Source: Nitrobacteraceae bacterium AZCC 1564
GTDB taxonomy: Bacteria; Pseudomonadota; Alphaproteobacteria; Rhizobiales; Xanthobacteraceae
Assembly (NCBI GenBank): GCA_036924835.1
Contig: JBAGRR010000001.1
Coordinates: 5,930,410 to 5,994,409 of the forward strand
Direction of reading: 5' to 3'
DNA: 64,000 bases
Positions 34,820 through 42,459 of this stretch are shown here, in pieces; position 1 is the first letter of the stretch; the number at the start of each line of letters is the position of its first letter. The notes beneath the pieces were generated by a model that was given only the letters and a program-made list of their open reading frames with translations, was not told the DNA's origin and searched no databases. Made by a program: the position numbers and the translations under genes.

Positions 34820-34841
34820 GCATGTCAAATTGACATGTTAG
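34820..34841. promoter_or_regulatory. Cluster B operator-like site 2
   Basis: GCATGTCA-AAT-TGACATGTTA then G, the clearest copy of the tandem site; the second half is nearly palindromic. It lies between the MFS stop and the ketopantoate-reductase-like gene, 58 bp before the latter's start. Confidence 0.7.
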
Positions 34842-34898
34842 ATCGCTTGGCGTAGGACCGATCCGCAACGAGTGTTCTGCGAATCTAAGGAGCTGTGA

Positions 34899-35837
34899 AT
34901 GCGCATTCTGTGTCTGGGGGCGGGCGCCATTGGAGGTTATTTCGGTGGCCGACTGGTCGAAGGCGGCGCCAACGTTGAATTCCTGGTCAGGGAAAATCGG
35001 CAAAAGCAGCTCCGCGCGGATGGACTGCGCATTGAGAGCAAGTATGGCAACGTCCAGGTGCCCGTGACGGCCGTCACAGAGAAAGAGGCGAAGGGGCCGT
35101 ACGACATCGTTCTGTTGACCTGCAAGGCCTATGATCTTGCGAATGGGATGGCGACGATCGCGCCGTTCGTTGGCGAGAATACGGCGGTCCTGCCGCTGCT
35201 GAATGGTGTCGCCCATATCGAGATCCTCAATGCCAAGTTCGGCAAGGAGCGGGTTCTCGGCGGTGTGGCCAAGATTGCCGCGACGCTGACGCCGGATGGC
35301 CTGATCAAGCATCTCAATGACTGGCGATACATCACCTTTGGTGAACAGAGCGGCGAGATGTCTCCTCGTGTGACCCGGTTGAAGGAAGCTTTCGACAAGA
35401 CTTCGGTGATCGCGTCGGCAGTGCCGAACATCATGCAGGCGATGTGGGAAAAGGTGGTTCATCTGTCGACCGTTGCCGGCATGACATGTGCCATGCGTGC
35501 AAGCGTCGGCGATATCGCGCGGACGCGCGATGGCACCGAGCTCATGATCGAGCTGCTGGAGCGCAATGCCGAGATCGCAGGCCGCGAAGGTCATCGGCCG
35601 TCGGATGCGTTTCTCGCCGAGTACCGGCAGCTTTTCAACGACCAGACCTCGACGTACACAGCGTCTATGCTGCGCGACATCGAGCGAAATGGTCCGGTGG
35701 AGGCCGATCATATCCTTGGATTCATGCTGGATAAAGCCAAGCAGCACGGGGTCGATCCATCGCTGCATCGCTTCATCTACGTCCATCTTCAGGCTTATGA
35801 GCAGCGTCGCGCCGTTGCGCTGGCAAAGGCTGCATAA
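34899..35837 (+). CDS. Ketopantoate reductase family protein (ApbA/PanE-like)
   Basis: A 312-residue NADPH-dependent 2-keto acid reductase. The N-terminal Rossmann motif is ILCLGAGAIGGYFGGRL. The catalytic lysine is in LLTCKAYD, and the C-terminal helical domain has EKVVHLSTVAGMTCAMR. PanE proper supports pantothenate synthesis, but members in catabolic operons reduce other 2-keto or 2-hydroxy acids, and the neighbour dehydrogenase and cluster-specific operator favour that here. AAGGAG lies 6 bases before ATG 34899. It overlaps the next gene by one base. Confidence 0.86.
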   Translation: MRILCLGAGAIGGYFGGRLVEGGANVEFLVRENRQKQLRADGLRIESKYGNVQVPVTAVTEKEAKGPYDIVLLTCKAYDLANGMATIAPFVGENTAVLPLLNGVAHIEILNAKFGKERVLGGVAKIAATLTPDGLIKHLNDWRYITFGEQSGEMSPRVTRLKEAFDKTSVIASAVPNIMQAMWEKVVHLSTVAGMTCAMRASVGDIARTRDGTELMIELLERNAEIAGREGHRPSDAFLAEYRQLFNDQTSTYTASMLRDIERNGPVEADHILGFMLDKAKQHGVDPSLHRFIYVHLQAYEQRRAVALAKAA

Positions 35838-36895
35838 TGAGCAAGGTTCATCGGATTGCGGTCGTTGCCGGGGACGGCATCGGCATGGAAGTGATGCCGG
35901 AAGGCATCAAGGTGATGGAAGCTGCAGGGAAGCGGTTCGGAATTTCATTCCAGTGGGATGAATTCGACTGGTCCTGCGAGCGTTTCCAGAAGACCGGCCG
36001 TATGATGCCGGAAGATGGCCTCGATCGCATTCGCAGCCACGATGCGATCTATCTCGGCGCCGTCGGGTATCCGGGTGTTCCGGACCACGTCTCGCTCTGG
36101 GGACTGTTGATCCCGATCCGGCGGGAGTTCAATCAGTACGCCAATGTTCGTCCCGTGAAGCTCATGCCGGGCGTTAAGAGTCCGCTTGCTGGCCGGACGT
36201 CCAAAGACATCGATATGCTGATCGTTCGCGAGAACACCGAGGGTGAGTATTCAACGGTCGGCGGAATTCGGGACGAGGGAACGGAGACCGAGCGCGCCGT
36301 TCAGGAGAGCGTCTTCACCCGCAAGGGCGTCGATCGGATTCTTCGCTATGCTTTCGAGGCGGCGAGGCGTCGACGCGGGCATGTCACGTCGGCAACCAAA
36401 TCAAATGGTATTGCGATTACGATGCCATATTGGGACAGCCGCTTGGCCGCACTCTCAGAGGAATATCCGGACGTCACGACAACGCAGTACCACATTGACA
36501 TTCTCACTGCGCACTTCGTCCGCAATCCGCATTATTTCGATGTCGTCGTGGGATCGAACCTTTTCGGCGACATTCTCTCTGATCTCGGACCGGCCTGTGC
36601 GGGGACGATTGCCATTGCGCCATCGGCCAACATCAACCCCGAGCGTGAATTCCCTTCGATGTTCGAGCCGGTTCATGGTTCGGCGCCGGACATCTTTGGA
36701 CGGAAGATCGCCAACCCCATCGGGCAGATCTGGTCCGGTGCGATGATGCTGGAGCACCTCGGCTATCCTGAGGCGGCGGCAGCGGTTGTAAAGGCGATCG
36801 AGCGGGTGTTGCTCGAAGGGCCTCATAATCCCGACCTTGGCGGGAAGGCGTCCACCGACGAGGTGGGGTCGGCCATTGCCGCGGCGGTCCAATGA
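35837..36895 (+). CDS. Tartrate / D-malate dehydrogenase-like enzyme (isopropylmalate DH family)
   Basis: A 352-residue beta-decarboxylating dehydrogenase. VAGDGIGMEVMPEGIKVME opens it, VRENTEGEYSTVGG is the phosphate/substrate loop, and FGDILSDLGPACAGTIAIAPSANINP with EPVHGSAPDIFGRKIANPIG carries the metal aspartates and NAD site. Residues VPDHVSLWGLLIPIRR match TtuC/DmlA (tartrate and D-malate dehydrogenases) rather than LeuB. It oxidises a 2-hydroxy acid with loss of CO2 using NAD+. Translation is coupled to the reductase gene by a one-base overlap. Confidence 0.87.
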   Translation: MSKVHRIAVVAGDGIGMEVMPEGIKVMEAAGKRFGISFQWDEFDWSCERFQKTGRMMPEDGLDRIRSHDAIYLGAVGYPGVPDHVSLWGLLIPIRREFNQYANVRPVKLMPGVKSPLAGRTSKDIDMLIVRENTEGEYSTVGGIRDEGTETERAVQESVFTRKGVDRILRYAFEAARRRRGHVTSATKSNGIAITMPYWDSRLAALSEEYPDVTTTQYHIDILTAHFVRNPHYFDVVVGSNLFGDILSDLGPACAGTIAIAPSANINPEREFPSMFEPVHGSAPDIFGRKIANPIGQIWSGAMMLEHLGYPEAAAAVVKAIERVLLEGPHNPDLGGKASTDEVGSAIAAAVQ

Positions 36896-36988
36896 ATGAA
36901 GAGAGCACTTCCCGGCTGCACCGCGTTGGAATATCTTGCGGGAAACGCGGACTCGTTAGTCCGGGAATTTGCTTTCTAATGGCGTTTT

Positions 36989-37726
36989 GTGCCTGACACA
37001 CGCCGGGGCCGACGGGATTTCGAAGACATGCTGGAGCGCACACCTCAAACGGAGAAAGAGCTTTCTGCGGCCGACCTGGCCTATGGCGGGATCATTGATC
37101 TCGTCCTGAACAGTGAGCTCAGGCCGGGAGAGCGTACGTCGGTCAACTTGCTCGCGGCGCGCCTTGATCTCGGCCGCACGCCGGTCAAGGAGGCGATCAC
37201 CCGTCTTCAGACGGAAGGATTGCTGTCCGTGGCCGGCCGCAGCGGCACGATGGTCAACCGCATCGACCATACCCAGACCGAGCAATTATTCGCGTTACGC
37301 CGCGCACTGGAAGATTTCGCCGCGGACTTCGCTGTTCAGAACGCGACCGCGAAAGATATTCAGCAGATCAAGAAGTGCCTGCAGAAGCTCGGCCGATCCA
37401 ATTCGACATCTGAATTCGTGCGGGCGAATGTGGAGTTCCACTCGCTGATCGTCGCTGCGGCGGGAAATCCGTTTCTGATCCGCTTCTATGGGCAACTTCA
37501 GATCCAGCTCCAGATCGTGACGTATTTGGTCCGGCGCGGGTTCGATCCGAAAGCGGCTGACGTCCGACAACGGGAACATGCTGCAATCGTGCACGCGCTT
37601 GAAAAGCGTAATGCGGCGGCACTGAAGAATGCGCTTCGCACCCACGTTCTCACCACTGAGCGGGCGATCCTGGCGACGTTGAGCGCTGATAACGAACGAC
37701 GAGAGCGATTGGTGCGGCGCAAATAA
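36989..37726 (+). CDS. GntR-family transcriptional regulator (FCD domain)
   Basis: A 245-residue regulator. The N-terminal winged helix is about residues 25-90 (NLLAARLDLGRTPVKEAITRL), and the C-terminal all-helical FCD domain has VEFHSLIVAAAGN, the histidine of REHAAIVHAL and a late LRTH, likely metal ligands. The Asp of the usual DxxxH is Asn here. It is the only DNA-binding regulator within cluster B and the best candidate for the four tandem sites there. Start uncertain: GTG 36989 or ATG 37028; neither has a clear Shine-Dalgarno sequence. No copy of the site precedes its own gene. Confidence 0.85.
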   Translation: MPDTRRGRRDFEDMLERTPQTEKELSAADLAYGGIIDLVLNSELRPGERTSVNLLAARLDLGRTPVKEAITRLQTEGLLSVAGRSGTMVNRIDHTQTEQLFALRRALEDFAADFAVQNATAKDIQQIKKCLQKLGRSNSTSEFVRANVEFHSLIVAAAGNPFLIRFYGQLQIQLQIVTYLVRRGFDPKAADVRQREHAAIVHALEKRNAAALKNALRTHVLTTERAILATLSADNERRERLVRRK

Positions 37727-37748
37727 GCGCCTCTTTCGGCCTGAATTG

Positions 37749-37770
37749 ACATGTCAGGTTGAGATGTTAG
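37749..37770. promoter_or_regulatory. Cluster B operator-like site 3
   Basis: ACATGTCA-GGT-TGAGATGTTA then G, preceded by TTG so that the first half reads TGACATGTCA, a perfect palindrome. It ends 27 bp before the nitrilase start, just after the GntR gene. Confidence 0.68.
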
Positions 37771-37797
37771 AATTTTTGATGCAAGTGGAGCTCATGA

Positions 37798-38787
37798 ATG
37801 GCTGGTGACGATCTTAGAAACTTAAGCAAGCTCGATGGACCGTCCGAGCCGAAATATCTGGCAGCCTGCGTTCAGGCCGCGCCTGTCGCGTTTGATTTGC
37901 AGGCGACACTTGAAAAGACGCGGGATCTGGCGGCGGACGCTGCGCGCCAGGGCGCCAAGCTGATCCTTTTCCCTGAAGCATTTATCTCGGCCTATCCGCG
38001 CGGAACGAGCTTCGGCGCAACAATCGGCGCGCGGTCGCCTGAAGGCCGCGAACTGTTTCGCCGCTATCATGCATCGTCGATCGAGATTCCTGGACCTGCG
38101 GTCGGCGTTCTCGGGCAGGTCGCCAAGCAAAGCCGCGCTTATCTCGTCATGGGCGTCATCGAGCGCGACGGCGGCACGCTGTATTGCACTGTTGTGACAT
38201 TTGCGCCGGACGGCCGCTATCTCGGTAAGCATCGCAAGCTGATGCCGACCGGTTCGGAGCGTCTGGTGTGGGGATTTGGTGATGGATCGACGTTGCCGGT
38301 TTACGATACCGATATCGGCAAGCTCGGCTCCGTGATCTGCTGGGAAAATTACATGCCGATGATGCGCGCGGCCATGTACTCACAGCGCATTCAGGTCTAT
38401 TGCGCGCCGACTGCCGATGGCCGGCCGACATGGTTGCCGTCGATGCAGCATATCGCGCTCGAAGGACGTTGCTTTGTTTTATCGAGCAATCAGTTCTGCA
38501 AACGTAGTGACTATCCGGAGGACTATCCGTCGGATCTTCCGAGCGAGGGCGATGCCATCGTGTCGCGTGGCGGAAGCTGCATTGTCGATCCTCTTGGCAA
38601 TATTCTTGCTGGTCCGCTTTGGGACAAGGAAGGCATCATCACCGCGGAGATCGACATCGCGCAGGTGGCAAGAGCACAATACGATTTCGATCCGGTTGGG
38701 CACTACAGCCGTCCCGACGTCTTCTCGCTGACCGTCGATAAACGCGAGAAGCGCGCGGTCAACTCTTTGATCGCAGGGATCGATTAA
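37798..38787 (+). CDS. Nitrilase (branch 1 type)
   Basis: A 329-residue nitrilase-superfamily enzyme. The catalytic triad is E60 (ILFPEAFISAYPRG), K147 (KHRKLMPT) and C181 (SVICWENYMP). The CWENYMP context and TWLPSMQHIALEGRCFVL are typical of true nitrilases, which convert a nitrile to acid and ammonia. The substrate, aromatic or aliphatic, cannot be told. Start ATG 37798 has GGAG 8 bases upstream. It lies downstream of operator-like site 3, apart from the reductase pair, and is followed by site 4 and a cupin gene. Confidence 0.9.
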   Translation: MAGDDLRNLSKLDGPSEPKYLAACVQAAPVAFDLQATLEKTRDLAADAARQGAKLILFPEAFISAYPRGTSFGATIGARSPEGRELFRRYHASSIEIPGPAVGVLGQVAKQSRAYLVMGVIERDGGTLYCTVVTFAPDGRYLGKHRKLMPTGSERLVWGFGDGSTLPVYDTDIGKLGSVICWENYMPMMRAAMYSQRIQVYCAPTADGRPTWLPSMQHIALEGRCFVLSSNQFCKRSDYPEDYPSDLPSEGDAIVSRGGSCIVDPLGNILAGPLWDKEGIITAEIDIAQVARAQYDFDPVGHYSRPDVFSLTVDKREKRAVNSLIAGID

Positions 38788-38849
38788 GCCGCAAAGCGGC
38801 ATTGCCTCGAAAGCGGGCCCGTCATGCCCGCTTTATCGGCTTGAGGCTG

Positions 38850-38871
38850 ACATGTTACATTGATATGGCAG
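38850..38871. promoter_or_regulatory. Cluster B operator-like site 4
   Basis: ACATGTTA-CAT-TGATATGGCA then G, preceded by TG so the first half reads TGACATGTTA. It ends 24 bp before the cupin start and heads the cupin-ABC transporter unit. It is the least conserved of the four in its second half. Confidence 0.6.
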
Positions 38872-38895
38872 ACGTCTAGGGAAACGGAGCAGACA

Positions 38896-39279
38896 ATGAA
38901 CGATCAAGTTTTGGTTTCGGTGAAGAATATTTTCGCTGCGGTTGCCGCTGGTGCGCACGGCAATTGTTCGAAAGCAGTGCTGCATCAGGTCCCGGAATCG
39001 GAGACGAGTCTCTTCAGCGTCCACCCCGGAGAAAAACTCGCCCCGCATATCCATACGAAGACATGGGACCTGTTCATTGCTGTGTCGGGTAATGGCGAGA
39101 TCCGCTGGAAAGGGAAGGAAGGCGAGGGAGTCGTTCCCATGCCGACGCACGCTTTCTGTGCAATGCCTCCCGGGTACGAGCACGAAGTCTGTAATCTGAG
39201 CGACGCTGAGCCATTCAGCTTCGTCCTCATTCACGCGCCTTGGACCGGATACGACTTCGTCAAGACGAAGAAGAGCTGA
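38896..39279 (+). CDS. Cupin-domain protein
   Basis: A 127-residue single-domain cupin. HPGEKLAPHIHTKTWDLFIAVSG is cupin motif 1 with probable metal ligands H, H and D/E; FCAMPPGYEHEVCN is motif 2 with the second His set. It could be a small metalloenzyme (isomerase, dioxygenase) or a ligand-binding protein; nothing fixes which. I start at ATG 38896 with CGGAG 6 bases before it. It leads the second SsuABC-like transporter operon and is likely made with it. Confidence 0.85.
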   Translation: MNDQVLVSVKNIFAAVAAGAHGNCSKAVLHQVPESETSLFSVHPGEKLAPHIHTKTWDLFIAVSGNGEIRWKGKEGEGVVPMPTHAFCAMPPGYEHEVCNLSDAEPFSFVLIHAPWTGYDFVKTKKS

Positions 39280-39318
39280 TCCGCAGGCTTGGTCCCCCAA
39301 AATTTGAAGGTGACTGTG

Positions 39319-40272
39319 ATGAAGCGACTTTGTTCTCTGCTCGCTATTGTCTGTCTATCTTTTGGTGCTGCACACGCTGAGCCCGTCAAGCTCACAATCC
39401 CGACGCTTCCATCGCCTTCGCTCGGAGCGTTCATGGGGCCTGTCATCAAGTCGCAGAAGTTTGACGAGCAGAATGGCCTCGATCTGACGTTCGTTCAAAA
39501 GCCGACGGCTACCTACCGGACGGACTTTGCCGCGGGTACGGATCAGTTGGGCGGAAGCGGAACGTTGCTTGCTGACGTCGCCCTTCTCAAGGTGAAGGGC
39601 CTGGACGTTGTCTATCTGTTCAACGTGTTCGATTTCTGGGGAACGGTTGTCGTGCCCAAGAGCAGTGACGTGAAGACGGTCGCTGATCTCAACGGGAGGA
39701 CACTCGCTGCTTCTTTGCCAACGGCGAATTTCCCGATGTTCCGCTACCTCGCAAAACTCGGTGGTCTGGATGTGGATACGGTCCAGTTGCGAAATTCTGA
39801 TTCCTCTGGACTGGTGCCACTCGCGAAGAGCGGACGCACGGACGCGGTGCAGTTGTGGGAGCCGTCATACTCGATCCTGATCCACGGCAACAATGACTTC
39901 CGCAGCATCGATGTGATGTCGAAGTGGAAGCAAGCGACGGGGCTATCCGCATTCCCATATCTCGGCATATCTGCGCAGCGAGCGTGGGTCGAAAAGAACA
40001 AGCCGCTGATTCCAAAGCTGTACGCCACCTACGAAAAGGCTGCAGCCTTTGTGAAGAGCAACCCGAAGCAAGCGGCGGCGGTCATCTCCAAGGACCTCGG
40101 CATCCCTGAAGCCGTGACACTTGATTTGATCTCGTCGGATCGCCTGCAGCTCAACGTGTATTGGGCGGGGGTCAACAAGAAAGCAGCCGAACAGGTTTTC
40201 AAGGCCGCGCAGGATTCCGGCTATCTGAAGACCGCGCCGGGAGAGGAGGTGCTCTATGATCCAGGAACGTAA
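39319..40272 (+). CDS. ABC transporter substrate-binding protein (SsuA/TauA/NMT1-like), cluster B
   Basis: A 317-residue periplasmic binding protein with a signal peptide at residues 1-21 (KRLCSLLAIVCLSFGAAHA). The mature start LPSPSLGAFMGPVIKSQKFD, LFNVFDFWGT and VQLWEPSYSIL closely follow the cluster A binding protein, so the two are paralogues. I start at ATG 39319 because the signal peptide begins there. The ligand is probably an organic anion related to the substrate of cluster B. It overlaps the permease gene by 17 bp. Confidence 0.9.
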   Translation: MKRLCSLLAIVCLSFGAAHAEPVKLTIPTLPSPSLGAFMGPVIKSQKFDEQNGLDLTFVQKPTATYRTDFAAGTDQLGGSGTLLADVALLKVKGLDVVYLFNVFDFWGTVVVPKSSDVKTVADLNGRTLAASLPTANFPMFRYLAKLGGLDVDTVQLRNSDSSGLVPLAKSGRTDAVQLWEPSYSILIHGNNDFRSIDVMSKWKQATGLSAFPYLGISAQRAWVEKNKPLIPKLYATYEKAAAFVKSNPKQAAAVISKDLGIPEAVTLDLISSDRLQLNVYWAGVNKKAAEQVFKAAQDSGYLKTAPGEEVLYDPGT

Positions 40273-41089
40273 CGTGGTTGGAGAAAGCCTCGCACCTCCG
40301 GTCGCAACCAACTCCGGACGATCGCTCTGGCAACGGATTAGGGAGCATCAGCCGATCATCGTCGATCTGATCGGCGTTGCAGTTCTCTGGCAAATCTCGA
40401 CTTACTTCTTTTCGCCGGCGATCGTTCCGCCACTTGGAGATATTGGCGAGGCGATCTGGAAGATCTTTTCGCAGTGGTCGAATCTGGTCAGCCTGCTTGT
40501 CACATCTCTCCGTGTGCTCATCTCGCTCCTCCTCGCATTTGTGCTGGGAACGATGCTGGGTGTGATGATGGGACTGTTCAAAGGCGTGCGGACCTATGCG
40601 CGCCCGCTGCTCCACATGATCCAGGGCGTTCCGGCACTGTCGTGGGTCGTGTTCGCCGTCATCTGGTTTGCGCAGGTCGAGGTGCGAATTGCCTTCATTC
40701 TGCTGATCGGCACGCTTCCGGCATTTGCGTTGTATGTCGACAGCGCGGTTCAATCCGTCAATCTGGATCTCATTCACCTCGGGCAAGCCTTCCGCGCGAG
40801 CAGATTGCAAAGCTTCACGAAGATCATTCTTCCGGCGATCGTGCCTGAAATCATGAGCGCGTGGACGGTCAATCTCGGCAACGGCGTTCGCGTGGCTGTG
40901 ATCGCTGAGTTGATCGGATCGACAGTCGGGGTCGGATTCCAGCTTCTTCAAGCGCAATCCGTTTTCGATATGGCGGGTGCCGTCGCCTGGACGCTCAGCC
41001 TGGTTGCCGTGCTGTTCGTCTATCAGGGCATTATCAGCTTCGTTGAAAGCCAACTCTTGTCGTGGCGCCCGAAAAGTGAGGTTGCGTGA
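40256..41089 (+). CDS. ABC transporter permease (SsuC/TauC-like), cluster B
   Basis: A 277-residue inner-membrane permease with about six helices after a 40-residue polar N-terminus. GVPALSWVVFAVIWFAQ and FRASRLQSFTKIILPAIVPE (the EAA-type loop) match the cluster A permease nearly segment for segment. The 17-bp overlap with the binding-protein gene and one-base overlap with the ATPase gene indicate coupled translation. Confidence 0.92.
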   Translation: MIQERNVVGESLAPPVATNSGRSLWQRIREHQPIIVDLIGVAVLWQISTYFFSPAIVPPLGDIGEAIWKIFSQWSNLVSLLVTSLRVLISLLLAFVLGTMLGVMMGLFKGVRTYARPLLHMIQGVPALSWVVFAVIWFAQVEVRIAFILLIGTLPAFALYVDSAVQSVNLDLIHLGQAFRASRLQSFTKIILPAIVPEIMSAWTVNLGNGVRVAVIAELIGSTVGVGFQLLQAQSVFDMAGAVAWTLSLVAVLFVYQGIISFVESQLLSWRPKSEVA

Positions 41090-41874
41090 TGGCCGAAGAA
41101 CCAGTTGTCGCGTTTTCAGGGGTTACGAAGACCTTCCAAAGAGATGGCGCTCCATTCACGGCCTGTTCGAATCTGAACTTCGACGTGCAGCGCGGTGAGG
41201 TGGTTGCCATCGTCGGTGAAACGGGGTGCGGTAAATCCACCGCACTGTCCCTGCTGCTGGGGTTGCAGGAGCCAAGCGCCGGTACAGTGCGCGTTCTGGG
41301 CAACGATCCCTTTGCGCAGTTTCAGTCGCTCAAGGGCAGGGTCGGCATCATCTTCCAGAACGATCGGCTTCTGCCGTGGCGATCCGCGCTGGATAATGTC
41401 GCCTTCGGTCTGGAAATTCTGCATGTTCCGAAGGCGGAAAGGCTGGAGAAGGCCCGCTTCTGGCTCGACCGCGTGGGGCTTTCTCGTTTCATGAACTCCT
41501 ATCCGCATCAGCTCTCGGGCGGCATGCGGCAGCGTGTGTCCATCGCCCGGACGTTCGCGCTCAATCCGCCGCTACTCCTGGCGGACGAAGCATTTTCCGC
41601 GCTCGACGAGATTACGGCGGCTGCCTTGCGGAATGATCTGCTCAGCCTGATCGGTGAGGAGAAGAAGACCACGATCTTCATCACCCACTCGGTGACGGAA
41701 GCGGCTGAACTGGCAGAACGCATTTTGGTGTTCGGAAAGCCGGGGCGCGTGGTCTCTGAGATCAGGGCCAAGGATATGCTGACGAGGGGGCAGTCCCGTG
41801 CGGATATCGCGGCCGAGATCCGCAATGGCCTCAAGTCAGCGCGGTCGCTGCAGACCTATTCAATGGCATCGTAA
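41089..41874 (+). CDS. ABC transporter ATP-binding protein (SsuB/TauB-like), cluster B
   Basis: A 261-residue ABC ATPase: Walker A VGETGCGKST, FQNDRLLPWRS, signature LSGGMRQR, Walker B LLLADEAFSALD and switch His in FITHSVTEA. Walker B ends DEA rather than DEP. The start is ATG 41089 or the preceding GTG 41086; both overlap the permease stop. A strong terminator follows at 41887, closing cluster B. Confidence 0.94.
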   Translation: MAEEPVVAFSGVTKTFQRDGAPFTACSNLNFDVQRGEVVAIVGETGCGKSTALSLLLGLQEPSAGTVRVLGNDPFAQFQSLKGRVGIIFQNDRLLPWRSALDNVAFGLEILHVPKAERLEKARFWLDRVGLSRFMNSYPHQLSGGMRQRVSIARTFALNPPLLLADEAFSALDEITAAALRNDLLSLIGEEKKTTIFITHSVTEAAELAERILVFGKPGRVVSEIRAKDMLTRGQSRADIAAEIRNGLKSARSLQTYSMAS

Positions 41875-41886
41875 TCACGCGAAAGC

Positions 41887-41917
41887 AAAAGCCGCCGAAC
41901 TTCGGCGGCTTTTTTAT
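41887..41917 (+). terminator. Rho-independent terminator of cluster B
   Basis: A long stem AAAAGCCGCCGAA with TTCGGCGGCTTTTTT, 12 bp after the ATPase stop, ending in a run of T. The A-run on the other side makes it able to serve the converging DUF983 gene as well. Confidence 0.92.
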
Positions 41918-41946
41918 TGGATCAATGCTTTACAGTCGCAAGGGTG

Positions 41947-42381
41947 TCAGGCGAGGACCGAATCCTGCGGAGTGGTCTCGGCTGCCGTCTCCTTGACGCG
42001 TCGTAGTTTCGCGGCCTCGAAGCCGTGCATTCCCGTTTGCCACTGGAATCCGACCACCATGCCTTTGGTCGGTTGCAGAAGCGCCAGTGAACTGAACAGG
42101 GTCAGCGGTAGCCACGCTGCGAATTGCAGCCAGTAGGGCGGTGCGTAGGCCGTCTCAACCGCGAGGATCAGCGGCACGATGATGTGCCCAACCACGACGA
42201 TCACGAGATAGGCCGGGAAGTCGTCGGCGCGGTGATGATGGAATTCCTCGCCGCACACGTCGCAATGGTCCGCAACCTTTAGAAACTTGCCGAACAGGTG
42301 TCCCTTTCCGCAGTTCGGACATTTGCAAAGGAAACCTCGCCATAAAGCTCGAGAGAGGGAAACGCGATCCTGGTCGTGCAT
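41947..42381 (-). CDS. DUF983-family membrane protein
   Basis: A 144-residue protein with an N-terminal zinc ribbon (CKCPNCGKG, then CDVCGEEF about 20 residues later) and two hydrophobic helices in the second half. This is the DUF983 layout; function unknown, though the family is found near cytochrome oxidase and phospho-metabolism genes in other alphaproteobacteria. Start ATG 42381 is chosen for its AAGGAGG six bases upstream. It is divergent from the second MocR gene and shares a palindromic region with it. Confidence 0.85.
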   Translation of the reverse strand: MHDQDRVSLSRALWRGFLCKCPNCGKGHLFGKFLKVADHCDVCGEEFHHHRADDFPAYLVIVVVGHIIVPLILAVETAYAPPYWLQFAAWLPLTLFSSLALLQPTKGMVVGFQWQTGMHGFEAAKLRRVKETAAETTPQDSVLA

Positions 42382-42406
42382 GGCTGGCCTCCTTGACTGG
42401 CTGACG

Positions 42407-42431
42407 TCCATACAATAATCGTTTGTATGGA
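42407..42431. promoter_or_regulatory. Palindromic operator candidate for the second MocR
   Basis: TCCATACAA-TAATCGT-TTGTATGGA, a perfect 9-bp inverted repeat with a 7-bp centre, between DUF983 and the MocR gene. MocR proteins typically bind paired ATAC/GTAT-like sites in such divergent regions, so autoregulation and control of the DUF983 gene are likely. Confidence 0.7.
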
Positions 42432-42459
42432 AATATCAAAGAAAAGTAGGGGGGATTGC

